Part shown: in pieces, positions 36,044-48,067 of the stretch
Layout: each line of letters starts with the position of its first letter
Position numbering within the stretch: the stretch's first letter is position 1
Assembly (NCBI GenBank): GCA_021014325.1
Contig: CM037462.1
Coordinates: 18,248,135 to 18,312,134, forward strand
Reading direction: 5' to 3'
From: Plazaster borealis
Taxonomy: Eukaryota > Echinodermata > Asteroidea > Forcipulatida > Labidiasteridae
DNA: 64,000 bases
Made by a program: the position numbers and the translations under genes
The notes under the pieces: model-generated
What the model was told of the DNA's origin: nothing
Seen by the model: only the letters and a program-made list of their open reading frames with translations
Databases searched by the model: none

Positions 36044-36441
36044 AGGGATTGTATACGTTTGGTAATTGGAACCCACTATTTGTTTCAATCCTATATAGGC
36101 TATAGTTGTATATATATATCTATACCATAAAACTAACCGTGAAAATTTCCTTTCAAAAGGTGGTAGCGTTTTTGAGATATTGCCGAAAATCTGGAGCGGT
36201 TCCGCCACGCATGAAGAATAATCTGCAATAGGAATACACACTCTGAGGGAAACGTTACTACAGTAACGCTTCTCAGATTCAAATTTTCGGGGATAAAAAG
36301 AGATATCTTTTTCCATAACCGCAGTACTTCATAAGTGAAAAGTTTCTCAAAATGCATTATACTATCCAAAGCTGCTGTACTTCTAACCAAGTAACTCTGT
36401 ATTGCCATTAATTTTCAGAGTCATTACCAAACGTATACATA
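36040..36441 (+). mobile_element. B-family TTAA MITE
   Basis: TTAAAGGGATTGTATACGTT start. The interior has AAAGGTGGTAGCGTTTTTGA, AAATCTGGAGCGGTTCCGCC and TAACCGCAGTACTTCATAAG. The right end reaches TTACCAAACGTATACAT, but the last CCTTTAA is lost. Confidence 0.85.
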
Positions 36442-36860
36442 CACATCGAGTTGCGTTTATCAAAGACACTGTCATTTTGCAAAGGAAGGTCATACAACTC
36501 CGCTTCTTTCCTCCACGGTCATGCGAGCAATGCATTTTTATTATCAGAGAAAATTACGCACAATAATAGTGTCCCCATCCGTGGAGAATCCTCGCGAATC
36601 CCGCTGTGCTGTTTTAATTATTCACAAATTCAGGCGGTGGCTATATTTAGACGAAAACAAAGATAGGTTATAATTGCGCTACCGCTAGAACTAATTACTT
36701 ATGTCAACTGTCAATACTGTGTTCAATGACGGCTGCGGGTGAGGGTTTGTTTTTCTGTTGGTCCTTTGTCTGTGGTTTTGGGCTTTGGAGGTTTGTCGTT
36801 GCGTAATGATACCGCGTTAAACAAAATTGGTTTAAATTCAGAAACAAATATTCGTTGGCT

Positions 36861-37072
36861 GGGACTACAGGATCGTTAGTGCAGTTTGTATGGATTTCAT
36901 AAAATTGCTTTTTGAAGATTTTGGAGCTTCAGGTGAATGGAGTTTATTGATCAAGAGTGGTCTCCAAAGTAATTGTTTGGCAACAAGAAACATTCATAAC
37001 ATTTATTTGTGGGCTTTGGTTAATTCTGTCAAATTTATACGCATTTTTTCATTTAACTCCCTTTTGATCATT
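36861..37072 (+). repeat. O-family dispersed repeat, copy 2
   Basis: Matches 15995-16226 across TTTCATAAAATTGCTTTTTG, GTTTATTGATCAAGAGTGGT and CCCTTTTGATCATTAG. A G run (37075-37085) follows. Confidence 0.65.
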
Positions 37073-37445
37073 AGGGGGGGGGGGGCCTAATGATATGTGA
37101 TACGACATTGCAGTAAAGGACCTTACAGTGCCGAGCTGACGAATGTGTTTTGTTTGTTTGAATGTATTAAGATAAAATGAGGCAATTAATAATTGTGATG
37201 ATATCACATGCGACATTGGGCACCCTTTACTTTTTTTCTTTTTTTTCACGAACGTCTAGGGATTATACTACTGTTTTGGTATTCATTTTAATTGTTGGTT
37301 TATTTATTTTATATATTTTTTGTTTTTTGCAAAGTACCGTATACGTTCTCAAAACCGTTGTACCTTCAACGGAAAAGTACCGTCAATCTAACCTGTGACA
37401 TATTATTCACTAAACTTGTGTGCTCTTGTTTTCGAGACAGGGTGT

Positions 37446-37816
37446 TTAGGCACTGAACACGTTTGGAAATTGTCAAAGACCAGTGTTCTCACTTGGTGTA
37501 TCCCAACATATGCATAAAATAACAAGCCTGTGAACATTTGGGCTCAATTGGTCATCGAAGTTGCAAGAAAACGTGAAAGAAAAAACACAGTTGTTGTACA
37601 AATTTGTGTGCTTTCAGATAGGAATACAAACTTCTTGCAAGAAGTTGTTATTATTTTAGTGAGAAATTACCTCTTTCTCAAAAACTACGTTACTTCAGAG
37701 GGAGTCGTTTCCTACAATATGTCATACTATCAACAGCTCTCCGTTGCTTGTTACCAAGTAAGTTTTTATGCTAATATTTGTTTTGAGTCACCACCAAACG
37801 TGTACGATACCTTTAA
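37446..37816 (+). mobile_element. A-family TTAA MITE
   Basis: Starts TTAGGCACTGAACACGTTTG (TTAA mutated to TTAG) and ends CGTGTACGATACCTTTAA. The 128-codon frame over it is the same read-through frame seen in other A copies. Confidence 0.88.
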
Positions 37817-40056
37817 CAAGTTCAATCATTTTGTGATGGTGTTTGTTTGTTTGTTTGTTTCTTTTCTTTCTTTTACTTGCAATGTAAGATTAGGTTTGCA
37901 AATTTCTCATAGATGACTGCGTTTCAGACGGGATCATTCTATAGGGCCAATAAATTTACATTAAGCAAATTTTGATAGAAGAAGTAAAGCTCGTCACGTT
38001 TATAGATGAACCCCCCGACAAAAAAATAAATAAAAATAAAATAAATACACAAATGAATCGGTATCCAAAACAAGCAAACACCTAAACAACCCAAACAAAC
38101 AAACATAAAGACAAAGTTAAACCACGATCGATACTGATAGCGATGTAAATAAATGTGCGTTTTTGACAAACACCGTACAGGAGTATAAGCCCTATACTCG
38201 GTAGGCCTATATAGCTACTATACTTCTTAGAATAATCTTCTTGAATACTCAACGAAAGGATGTTTAACAAGGAGGCCCTTTGGGATGTGGAACTCTATCA
38301 TTCTTAAAGGGGTTTCGGTTTGTGGGGCATCTATTATGGACCGAACCCCCTAAGACCCTCCAAAATATATCGTATTAACTTTAACAAAATGTAAACGATT
38401 ACAATGAAAACAACAAGATATATATCCCAATCTATTCATTGCATTACTCCCCCATAATGTTATTTTTTCCAAGAACCGCATGCACAGTGACGCATACCTG
38501 ACCTAAGCAATGGTCTTATCCTGGCGGCGCATGCAACAGGTTAAATCCACAAATTCTAAGAGATGCTGCATTGATGCGTTGTTATGGCAACTGAGTCAAA
38601 AGCGGCTGAACATAGCGCTTATAGTCTAATAATTAATGAGGTGACTGTATGGTCGTGTGTTACGGTCTATTTGTTGATATCGCGTCATCGAGTGGATCAC
38701 GTGACAATGTAATGTAAGGTACTGGTAATCAACTGATGCGTATCATCATGTGTACTCTCTTTGAATCAAGATAATGCACATCGTTGCTGATCGTTGGTGG
38801 TGTAGGCCTAGATAGCAAAGTTTCTCTCGGTACCGGTAGACTTTCTCTTTCTGCACACGATAAAGTAGGGCATTATATAGCCAAGCTGTTTTCTCTTCAA
38901 ATTATGTTTTAATGAAGAAACTATACGGTAAGTTAGGGAGCAGACGGAAACTGCAGTTCGAAATTCCAACCATTATTCCTTGAAAGTCAGTGAACTAACA
39001 AGATGTTCCCATTCTGACTTATATGAAGGGCGCCCTCGTGTGTTCTCAAAACCGGATAGACAGAGAGTTGCGACAACTTGCGATTAGAAGCCATTTTTTG
39101 GTCCCCAAAAATCGCATGTGCGCACACAGGGTGCCAGACTAGACTGCACATTGGGTTGTGCTGCATTTGGACCGAAAATGGCGTCCAGCAACCACGTGAC
39201 CAAAGAAAACTGGTCCCTGCCGCAACTTTCTCAATACACAGCTCTGCTACCGTAACCATAGAGGAAGGAAACTCCATAGAATATTAAAATATTGCACACT
39301 CTTCAATATTGCTGCTGAATCAAACGGATACAGCCATAGTCAACATTTCTCAAATAATGACTTACACTCCTAAATTGCTCCATTCAAAATCACAGCGGAA
39401 TTACGATAGTGTGGCTGTAAATCAAGCAGTTCGAATTAATGGCTTGTGCAGTGGCTATGGCCAGGTAGAAAGTCATATGTGTCAACGTTGTCACTGCAGT
39501 CAACGCTTGCCGTAGCCATGATTCGAGGCCGTTAGCAAGGCCCTTGCTCTGATCCTCTACACAACCTCCCGTATTCGGGAGCAAAGACATAAGATTGTAA
39601 ACAAGTTATTGAAGCTGCACCTAAATAGCTCATGCAAACCTGAATTGTAAATGATGGATTTAACATTTATGCACACGTTCCTTGCTCTATGATTTTAGCT
39701 TATGTCTGTGTATGAAGTACGGGCGAACTTTTAATTTGCAGATAGGACATCCAAAGTGTAAACAACACAAACACATTATGTGGTCGATAGTCTCATTTCC
39801 AGAAGTTCATTTTAATTTCTAGCGGGACGCTAGTGTTATCTGTTTGCCATCTTCACTCAGCGAGTGAATGATGATCGAGTCTAGCAGTTGATGAGTTATA
39901 CATTCGCTGATACGCACCATGTATAAAGAATACCCCCAACAGAGCAATATAATGAATTTGCCGGTCTGTATCACTATTACTGCTGGCAATTGGCTCTGCT
40001 TGACTCTCTATGAATCAAGATATGGTACAATAGGTTGGTAAACTGCTGCTATACAG
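37817..40056. other. Non-coding stretch
   Basis: No gene recognised. Near 39030-39240 a weak inverted pair (AAGCCATTTTTTGGTCC against GGACCGAAAATGGCGT) encloses a short ATGGCGTCC-starting frame that soon stops. CTCTTTGAATCAAGATAATG-like motifs occur at 38755 and 40003 and again downstream. Confidence 0.4.
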
Positions 40057-40220
40057 TTAAAGGGTATGTATACATTTGGTATTTACTCATAACATTAATG
40101 GTAATAAACACTTATTTGGTAAGAATTTTCACAGGTTAGTTTTATGATATCGTCAACTGTATAAATAGGATTAAAACAAACAGTGGGTTCCAATTACCAA
40201 ATATCTACAATCCCCTTTAA
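40057..40220 (-). mobile_element. Internally deleted B-family MITE
   Basis: TTAAAGGGTATGTATACATT on the left and CCAATTACCAAATATC with CCCCTTTAA on the right, TTAA on both sides. It holds only the outer parts of B (ACAGGTTAGTTTTATGATAT and AACAAACAGTGGGTTCCAAT), about 164 bp instead of 400. Confidence 0.75.
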
Positions 40221-41540
40221 GCTTATTCTCATTGAATTATGATTAGGAATTACAAATTGCAACTGGTATTATTATCCCTCGTTGAATCAAGATAATGTAC
40301 AGTACTGCGAATTTTGCTGCTGCTGCTGGCATATGGCATAATGTACACTCTTTGAATCAATAGAGTGCAGTGGAATTGTAATGTAATTCAACTGATGCAA
40401 TTGCACCCAAAACGATTTCTCTTTGTAAATTAAGGTTATTCAAAACCCCGTCCTACAAAAATTACAGCTTATAAACGTTTTCCGTTTTCGTGGTAAATAT
40501 TGAACATGTAACTCGATTCCTTCGAACGAGAATATTTAAAAAGGTCACCAGCCTACAGAGATGGTTATTCAACTTCTGGATTTTTGTTTAATGACAGCAT
40601 TGTAAAAAAAACAAAACTATTTTTATCATGTAATATTAATTTATTTGTACTAGACACACTGTCTAAACAACGGGATTTGACCAAATTAATCCCTGTTCAC
40701 AAACAGCCAGTGCCGTGGTTTTACTAATTCTAGTCATGAATTTGTCATGGTGTTTCAACACACACACACACACAGTTTGTCTCCTGATGATAAACCCATC
40801 TTCGAGTTCTTCCCCCGTAACATTATTAGTTCCAAATAAACATGATACTGAAGAAGGCCCCGCGGGAACCCGAACCGCTGACGTTGATTACTATCTCGAT
40901 AACGTCACCCCAAACGTCCCATACCCGAACAAAAACCGATGCCAAACAAAATAGAAGTATTACTGGATTTCCTACTAAAAATAGACGAAATCAAATAAAA
41001 AAGGGTGCGAGAAAACGATAAAGGGGAATGCCTGCCTGCAGTATTTGTTTTATTTTTTTCAGAGACTGTTTTTTTTTAAAGCAGAGAAGGTTATGTGAAT
41101 GGACGGTCCGGCGGCCATTTTATAGGATCTTTAATTCATTCGAACACTAATATCCAATGGGCAACAACATTTGGCAGAGCTGTGGATCTGTGACGCAAAT
41201 AGGGTGGTACCCTGAAAAAGAAGTTTACACCATACAAAACGTTACAAAATACTGTCGGGTACCTTATTAAAATTGTGTTTTTCCCTCTTCTTCTTCTTCT
41301 TCTTGAATGGTATAGATGTTTATTCTACCATGGCCTTCAATATTATTATTTTAAAACAATGATCACACTGCTCGCTTCACACCAAATAATATTTCTCTCC
41401 AAAATCCAAATCATAATCGAGAAAAATTATACAAAGAAACAAAAAGAGAGACAACTTCATCCCATGGTCTATTTTAAAAGCCACCGCTCTTTGCAATTAT
41501 TGTACCCCACCTCTGGTTTTGACTACTCAAAAAGCTTGAA
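40221..41540. other. Non-coding stretch
   Basis: No gene recognised. (CA)n lies at 40760-40773. On the minus strand near 40857-40925, GCGGTTCGGGTTCCCGC resembles a tRNA B-box arm, a weak SINE hint. The 113-codon frame at 41275-41616 has no recognisable domain. Confidence 0.35.
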
Positions 41541-41802
41541 TATTCTTGTTGTTAGGAAATGTTTACAAAACAGTTTTTATGATAATGTGTTACTTGATAA
41601 AAAGAGAGGCCTTTAGAATGAATGTACTTTCCTAAGTTTTAAAAGTTGCTGTGACGACGTCAAAAATATTCTTTTTGTTGGAAAAATGTTACAAAACAGT
41701 TTTTATGATAATGTGTTAATTGATAAAAAGAGAGGCCTTCAGAATGAATCCAGGCCTTTAGAATGAATGTACTTTCCTAAGTTTTAAAAGTTGCTGTGAC
41801 GA
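41541..41802. repeat. Tandem duplication, about 130 bp
   Basis: 41541-41658 recurs at 41667-41802, sharing ACAAAACAGTTTTTATGATA, TGATAAAAAGAGAGGCCTT and AAAAGTTGCTGTGACGAC. The second copy carries an extra short duplication around AGAATGAATCCAGGCC. Confidence 0.85.
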
Positions 41803-42094
41803 CCCCCATCACCGTATGTTTTAGCACCCATTATGATTAATTTGTATGATGTTTTGTGTACCTAAAATAAAGAGGATTGGAAAGAATTGCTGTCCAAAAA
41901 TCCAATGATGCACTACCGCTTTAAGGTACTCGACGGGGGTCATTCGGAGTCAATGGTATTCGACCGTCAATGTAACGGCCTTGTCGTTCTTCGGGTTATT
42001 GTCTACCTGTCTGCGCATATGAAAAGATTCTATCAATCCCCCAATCAACAAGTCTTCACTCTGAAGGTTGTTCATTTCGTTGAATGAGTACACC

Positions 42095-42462
42095 TTAAAG
42101 GCACTGAACGCGTTTCGTAATTGTCAAAGACCAGTGTTCTCACTTGGTGTATCCCAACATGCATAAAATAACAAGCCTGTGAAAATTTAGGCTCAATTGG
42201 TCATCGAAGTTGCAAGAAAGTGATGAAAGAAAAAACACCCTTGTTGTATAAATTTGTGTGCTTTCAGATATAAAAACTTCTTGCAAGCAGTTTTTATTAT
42301 TTTAGTGAGAAATTACCTCTTCCACAAAAACTACGTTACTTTAGAGGGAGTCGTTTCTCACAATGTTTTATACTATCAACAGCTCTCCGTTGCTCGTTAC
42401 CAAGTCAGTTTTTATGTTAATGTATATTTTGAGTAATTACCAAACGTGTACAGTACCTTTAA
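42095..42462 (+). mobile_element. A-family TTAA MITE
   Basis: TTAAAGGCACTGAACGCGTT to GTGTACAGTACCTTTAA, TTAA intact at both ends, with the family interior. Confidence 0.88.
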
Positions 42463-42539
42463 AGAAGATTATACTATTTTTGTCATTCTTGAAAGATAAT
42501 TTAAGAAAACATTATTTGCAATGCTTGAGTGCTTGTGCA

Positions 42540-42795
42540 TTGAGACCTATTGTACGGACCTTTTGGTTCACCTAAATGTTATCGCTGTCTCAGTTCAAAT
42601 GCATGTCTTTAGGGACCGTTGCCTACAAGCTCTGCTTCTAAAATGGATCCCTCTGCAGTGTCATGTTTGTTTAATCTTGTTCTTGATATATACTCAGTTG
42701 TATTCTTTAAACCGATCGCTCTTGCTAAGTGATAAATGTCTTTTTGCTTTTTGATACTGTGGAAAATAAATTAACCTTGAACCTTGAACCTTTAG
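42540..42795 (+). mobile_element. Possible retroelement 3' end
   Basis: Ends GTGGAAAATAAATTAACC, then repeated TTGAACC units, like the short tandem tails of some non-LTR elements. No coding part is recognised upstream. Confidence 0.35.
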
Positions 42796-43080
42796 CCATT
42801 GCGTGGGGAACTTATTTGAAGTAAGGAAAAACTGTCCTTTATTCATAAGCACAATTACAACAGACTACCTCGCATGGTGATGCAAATTAAAGCTTTAGTA
42901 CAAGAATTAACGATAACAACCCTGGCCAAGTTATTTTTGTGAAATGGCATAATAATGAGGCGTATATGTTAACCCTAACCACCCCAGGCCTGCCAAAATC
43001 AAACAGATGGTTTTGTTGAAATTTGGATGGTTTAGTACTATGAAAAGTACCCACTAAATCACAGTCCAGAAGCACAGGAC

Positions 43081-43356
43081 CTGTTGGAGTATGATGGGTT
43101 GTGAACTGTTCCAGTACATAAATTGTTGGAGTATGATGGGTTGTGTACTGTTCTAGTACATAAACTGTTGGAGTATGATGGGTTGTGTACTGTTCTAGTA
43201 CATAAACTGTTGGAGTATGATGGGTTGTGTACTGTTCCAATAAGTAAACTGTTGGAGTATGATGGGTTGTGTACTGTTCCAGTACATAAACTGTTGGAGT
43301 ATGATGGGTTGTGTACTGTTCCAAAAAGTAAACTGTTGGAGTATGATGGGTTGTGG
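43081..43356. repeat. 42-bp minisatellite, about 6.6 copies
   Basis: Units start at 43081, 43123, 43165, 43207, 43249, 43291 and 43333 (partial). Each has TGTTGGAGTATGATGGGTTG and ends GTACATAAA or a variant AAGTAAA. 42 is a multiple of 3, so frames stay open on both strands: 145 codons on minus (42887-43324) with a 14-residue repeat containing YTTHHTPT. Confidence 0.95.
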
Positions 43357-43558
43357 AAGCTTTCTGGTAGAAATGCTTAGGGGGTTATACTATTAATGGG
43401 AGTTAGTTTTGTGAGATTGCATGAGGTGTATATATTAATGGTAAATATAACTCAATGACAAAACATTTAACAAGAGCTCCTTAATGTAGATCCAGGTGTC
43501 TTTCAAAGATGTTACTTTGCTAAATTCTCGATTTTTTTCAGTTTCTAGCGAAACCCCT

Positions 43559-43914
43559 TGAAAGGGAGGGTAGGCCTATACCTTTGGTAATTAATCAAAA
43601 AATTATGACCATAAAAACTTACTTGGTAAGAAGCATTGCAGCTGTTTATAATGTATAACATTTTGAGAAATAGTTCCCTTGAAAGGAACGTGGTTAAAAC
43701 AAATTAGAGAGAAGGATTCAAAATTAATCTGAGAAACGTTTCTCAATTGTCTATTCCAATCATTGATTATTCTTCCCGGCAACATCTCAAAAACGCAACC
43801 ACCTTTTGAAGTGGAATGTTCTCAGGTTAGTTATATTGTATAGGCTTATCTCCATTTATATAGGATTAAAATAATCGAACGGTTCCAAAAACCAAAGGTA
43901 TACTTTGCCTTTAA
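43559..43914 (-). mobile_element. B-like TTAA MITE
   Basis: AAAGGGAGGGTAGGCCTATA with CCTTTGGTAATTAATC on the left and AACCAAAGGTATACTTTGCC with TTTAA on the right. The interior AATCTGAGAAACGTTTCTCA and AAAAACGCAACCACCTTTTG are B-type on the minus strand. Confidence 0.8.
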
Positions 43915-44390
43915 TTCATTATTGGACAGTTTGAAATTGAATTAGTGTAATTAGTTTTCTGAGTGAGAGCTTGGCGTGGTACACCGTATAATGCCCGTAC
44001 CAGCAAGAATCATCACCATACACAAACATGATGGCCGATGTGTTGTGTATAAATTCACAGGTATCCTCGAGTCTGAACCAAGTACGACACATCCTCATAT
44101 AGCTGTGGACTTTATGGTGTAATAAAATAGCCTAACCGCAGTCTATTTTTAGCAAGTGGGTCTCCGGAGAGAGGCCGCACTAAGTTTCACCCTGGGACTG
44201 TTCCATGCACACAGAAATGATATCCGTGGTTTACTGATGTAAAACTGCATCTGTAATAAAGCTTATGTCGGTTCGTGGTACAAATGTGGCTAATGCATTT
44301 CCACAACCATCCAGTCGAAGTTTCAACATAACACATTGGATCCATACACAGGGAAGTCTTCATTATTTTTCAGTAGGCCTAAACATAGAT

Positions 44391-44761
44391 TTAAAGGCAA
44401 TGAACACGTTTGGTAATTGTCAAAGACCAGTGTTCTCACGGTGTATCCCAACATATGCATAAAATAACAAGCCTGTGAAAATTTGGGCTCAATTGGTCAT
44501 CGAAGTTGCAAGAAAATGATGAAAGAAAAAACACCCTTGTTGTACAAATTTGTGTGCTTTCAGATAGGAATAAAAACCTTTTTGCAAGAAGTTTTTATTA
44601 TTTTAGTGAGAAATTACCTCTTTCTAAAAAACTACGTTACTACAGAGGGAGTCGTTTCTCACAATGTTTTATACTATCAACAGCTCTCTGTTGTTCGTTA
44701 CCAAGTCAGTTTTTATGCTAATATATTTTGAGTAATTACCAAACGTGTACAGTGCCTTTAA
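44391..44761 (+). mobile_element. A-family TTAA MITE
   Basis: TTAAAGGCAATGAACACGTT to GTGTACAGTGCCTTTAA with intact TTAA at both ends. Confidence 0.9.
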
Positions 44762-45366
44762 CGGGAGTGTGTGGGTTTGTATACACATTCAAACCGGGGA
44801 CCTACAGAGGAGAACAAAAGGGTCCCCGGTTCGGTAAAGGCAATTGGAAAGTGTGTACAAAACCAATGGGAGCTGTTGCCAATAAAAGAGTACAAACAAA
44901 AGATGGGCAATAGGAGGTTCCCGATGCAGGTGTTTACACACTTGTGTGTGTGGGTAAACATGTCTATACGCATTCAAACCGAGGACTTTAACAAAATGGA
45001 TCCGGGAAAATGACATATCGGGGACAGTCCTCGATTTGTTTCGTGTATAAAACCAATGGGGACGTCGCTAAAGTCCAAACCATGGGATGTCATCGGTTTA
45101 CACCATTTACAAACATGTGTGGGCATACCCACACATCACGGTGTGTGAGCGTGTCTACCCGTTGAGCGTGTCTACGCGGACTATAACAAAAGGGATCCGG
45201 GTGTTTGACAGATCGAGGACTACCTCACTTCGCTTTCGTTTACAAAACCAATGAGGTATCGCTGAAAAAACCTAAGTCCAAACAATGGGAGAATAAAGAG
45301 AAGTCCTCGATTTACGGGATTCACAAACATGTGTTTGTGTGTGTGTGTGTGTGGGGGGGGGGGGGT
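44762..45366 (+). repeat. About 193-bp tandem repeat, three units, with (GT)n
   Basis: AAACCAATG anchors lie at about 44859, 45050 and 45245, and each unit has an ATTCAAACCGAGGAC or similar block and CACACTTGTGTGTG-type sequence. A (GT)n tract followed by a G run closes it at 45331-45366. The units have diverged. Confidence 0.7.
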
Positions 45367-45469
45367 GAACGATTCAGATGCCATGTCTTAGCATTGATCT
45401 GTAAAAAAACAATAACTTGATCCGAACTCGTCTTGAGAAGCAAACATACTGCAACATGGTCTACGTCTC

Positions 45470-45718
45470 TATGGCTCTACGACTGCAATGGCAAATTAAT
45501 TGCTGTTTGATCATCAGTTTGAACAAGTTTTCTTTGTGTCACACACTCGTATCAGAAGAGGACATGACAATCAATTCCAAATCGACCAGACTAGAACAGA
45601 CGATACTCAAACTCCTTCTTCAAAAGTCTCAATCAACGGTTGGAGGAATAAACTACCGCATATGTCTTCAATAAACCAAACTACCACAGTCTCCTTCAAG
45701 CAGAACTTGACAAAATGA
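45470..45718 (+). pseudogene. LINE ORF2 C-terminal remnant
   Basis: A plus-strand frame (open 45500-45718) includes HTRIRRGHDNQFQIDQTRTD, then INGWRNKLPHMSSI and VSFKQNLTK. The HTRxRRGH...INGW-LP...FKQxL order resembles the tail of CR1/BovB-like LINE polymerases (compare WNSLP...FKKKL at the end of the 33-kb element). No catalytic motifs are present. Only the tail survives, in a family different from the 33-kb copy. Confidence 0.6.
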
Positions 45719-48067
45719 CAAACAATTACTCCTTCAACACTAGCACCACTCTCTCATACCTCCAGTTAAAACTCAAATTGGAGTATTTAGGAGGTTTCAT
45801 CAACCAAGAACCAAAAACCACTCTCTGAAATGCACTGCACACGATAACAGTAATGCAGACTGTTCGCGCCTTATACAATATTATCGGTTATAGTTAGAAT
45901 AACAAACAGGTAACATACAAACCTTGGTCACACTGCCCCTTAATTTGCAAATCTTAATTTTTCACAAGTCGTAAACTGAGAGGGCTGATGGGCCCACATG
46001 CATATCTTAAATCCACACCAACGTCCCAAGAACAACTTGTGTAGCATGACTTATATGTCATCACAACGGTACGCTGCATCGTGTTTTTGACCTTTAGGGG
46101 TTTACATTACAAAGTCAGATGCTTAACCGTGGATAGTTGTGAAAAAGCCACCTATCAAATTTCCAGCCTTTGAGTGTGATATACGGAGGGACTGTAGAGG
46201 TCAACTCGACCCTCGACCAAAGAGGCAAAAATATACGAACCTCGTAAGTGTATCTGTTGCTTATATTATACAACGAGAACTATAGCCTCCTATAACAACG
46301 CACAATACATGCTCGACTTATAAAATCAGTTAAATTATGAATACAGCTCGTGTTTAACATTCCTTTTTCTCACCGTCAAGGAAACTGCATGGTGATGGGA
46401 ACATATATATGAAATTTTCATCAGAGATACAAGAGGCCTACCGGAAGCTAGCCAATGCATTCGGTTGAAATATGTTTTAGGCCTAAATCATTGGTGACAA
46501 CCCGTAAAATTTACGGCAGCATGCAGGCAGCCATTTTGAATTTTAAAAGGCGCTCATTTTGCAAAAAATATTGTGGATAGTCGTAAGTACTATGTCTGAA
46601 ATAAATGCTTTTTGGCAATTAGATGGATGTATAGCAGCAACATTAGATGGGTATTTCGGGACGACCGGTCTGAACCCATGTGGACCCCACAGCCGAAAAC
46701 ATCAACTCGTAGTCAAGGATTTCCCGAGACCATTGTCCCCATGAACCGGCGGCCATATTGTTTTAAAAAAGGTTGCCGATTTAGGGTTGCCGATTTAGTT
46801 CCGAACGCATCTGGACACTTTTGAATCAAATCGAATGCCAATACAGGCGAATTATAATTGTTACGCTTGATTTCATCCCTTGGACTCTAACTACGAACAC
46901 CCGCAACATTTCTAAGCGTGAATCGGGGGGGGGGGGTGTAAAGCGGAGGCAAAGACATATGGGGTGGGGGCTTTTTATCGAACCCTTCATTTGTGCATTT
47001 GTTGTTCTATTCTGAAGGGAGGGGAAGGATTCTGAAGAGGGGGGCCTCCCGCCCCTGCCCCAAACAGATTGGTTGAGTTCAGGTATAAGTCAGCCAACAA
47101 TATTCATCAGAAAGAAAAAAAACATCAGTGGTTGCAAAGAGATAAAGGGAGGACATACGAAGTGTGTTTGCAAAACACACCACCCTACTTTAATAGAGTG
47201 ATTGATAATATCTAGGCCTAATACCAAACAATACGCAGAGAACCCCCTTCTTCATTGTTTGTGTTTGCCGACACTTTATCCAATAGCCCCAAAATATTAC
47301 TTGTAGGATCCACTTCCTTCAAGAAAACATGAGGCCGCGGTGACACCTTTTGCTTTAAAAAAAAAAGTCCAGATAAACTGTGGCAGACGATCGCTCGATC
47401 AACCACGCGGCTTTGGGTTTCGTTTCCCGCGCAAAATATACTCCGCAATGGCCCCGGGCGTCATATCGAAATAATTATGTTACACGGGAGCTGTTGGAGG
47501 TTTTCGCGCCAAAAATAGAACTATACGGTATCGGCTAATAAAGTGGATGTTGCTTGTGACAAAGAGACACGATGGTGATGATACGACAGATTGCCTTCGG
47601 AGTGGAGGATGGAAAGGGTCCTCAAATCGAACGTCAAGCCCGAATTTTCATGCCAGATGAAAGGTCATTTTGGAAGGCATGTCTGCACGAACACATTACT
47701 ACTTTTGCAAAGGTTTTATAAGTGGATATGTTCCGTTGTGGAACAAGGCAATCACCATGAAGCAATTTTTCTGCCATTCATTTCAATGTAAATCAAACCG
47801 AGACCGGATGGGCAGAATAGTCTGACACCATTTTGTTGTCATGCGAATCGGTATTGAATACTTTTATTGCAGACAGTGAAGAACAAGACCAAACTGGTGG
47901 CAGCGTGCCATGAAGGTCTATTGCAGTGAACTTCGGCATCAGATTGTACGTGTATCTTTAACTATCTTGTCGACCTCTTATCATCATTTCATGCCTCTTT
48001 CGAATAGAAGAGAAACGAAAGAACTTCGGCCCAACCTTACGTTTTGGCAAACCAAGACTACATTTGC
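45719..48067. other. Non-coding stretch
   Basis: No gene recognised. G runs occur at 46925-46936. A 47591-47791 frame has no recognisable domain; its 3' part (ATTCATTTCAATGTAAATC) weakly resembles the repeat at 1020-1092. Confidence 0.4.

Noticed and set aside
39183..39262. ATGGCGTCC first-exon candidate
   Set aside because: Short frame stops after about 25 codons and lies in the arm of a weak inverted repeat.
42887..43324. 145-codon minus-strand frame with 14-residue repeats
   Set aside because: Explained by a 42-bp minisatellite whose length is a multiple of three; frames are open on both strands.
43081..43356. CRISPR-like array
   Set aside because: Units are contiguous without unique spacers; a eukaryotic minisatellite.
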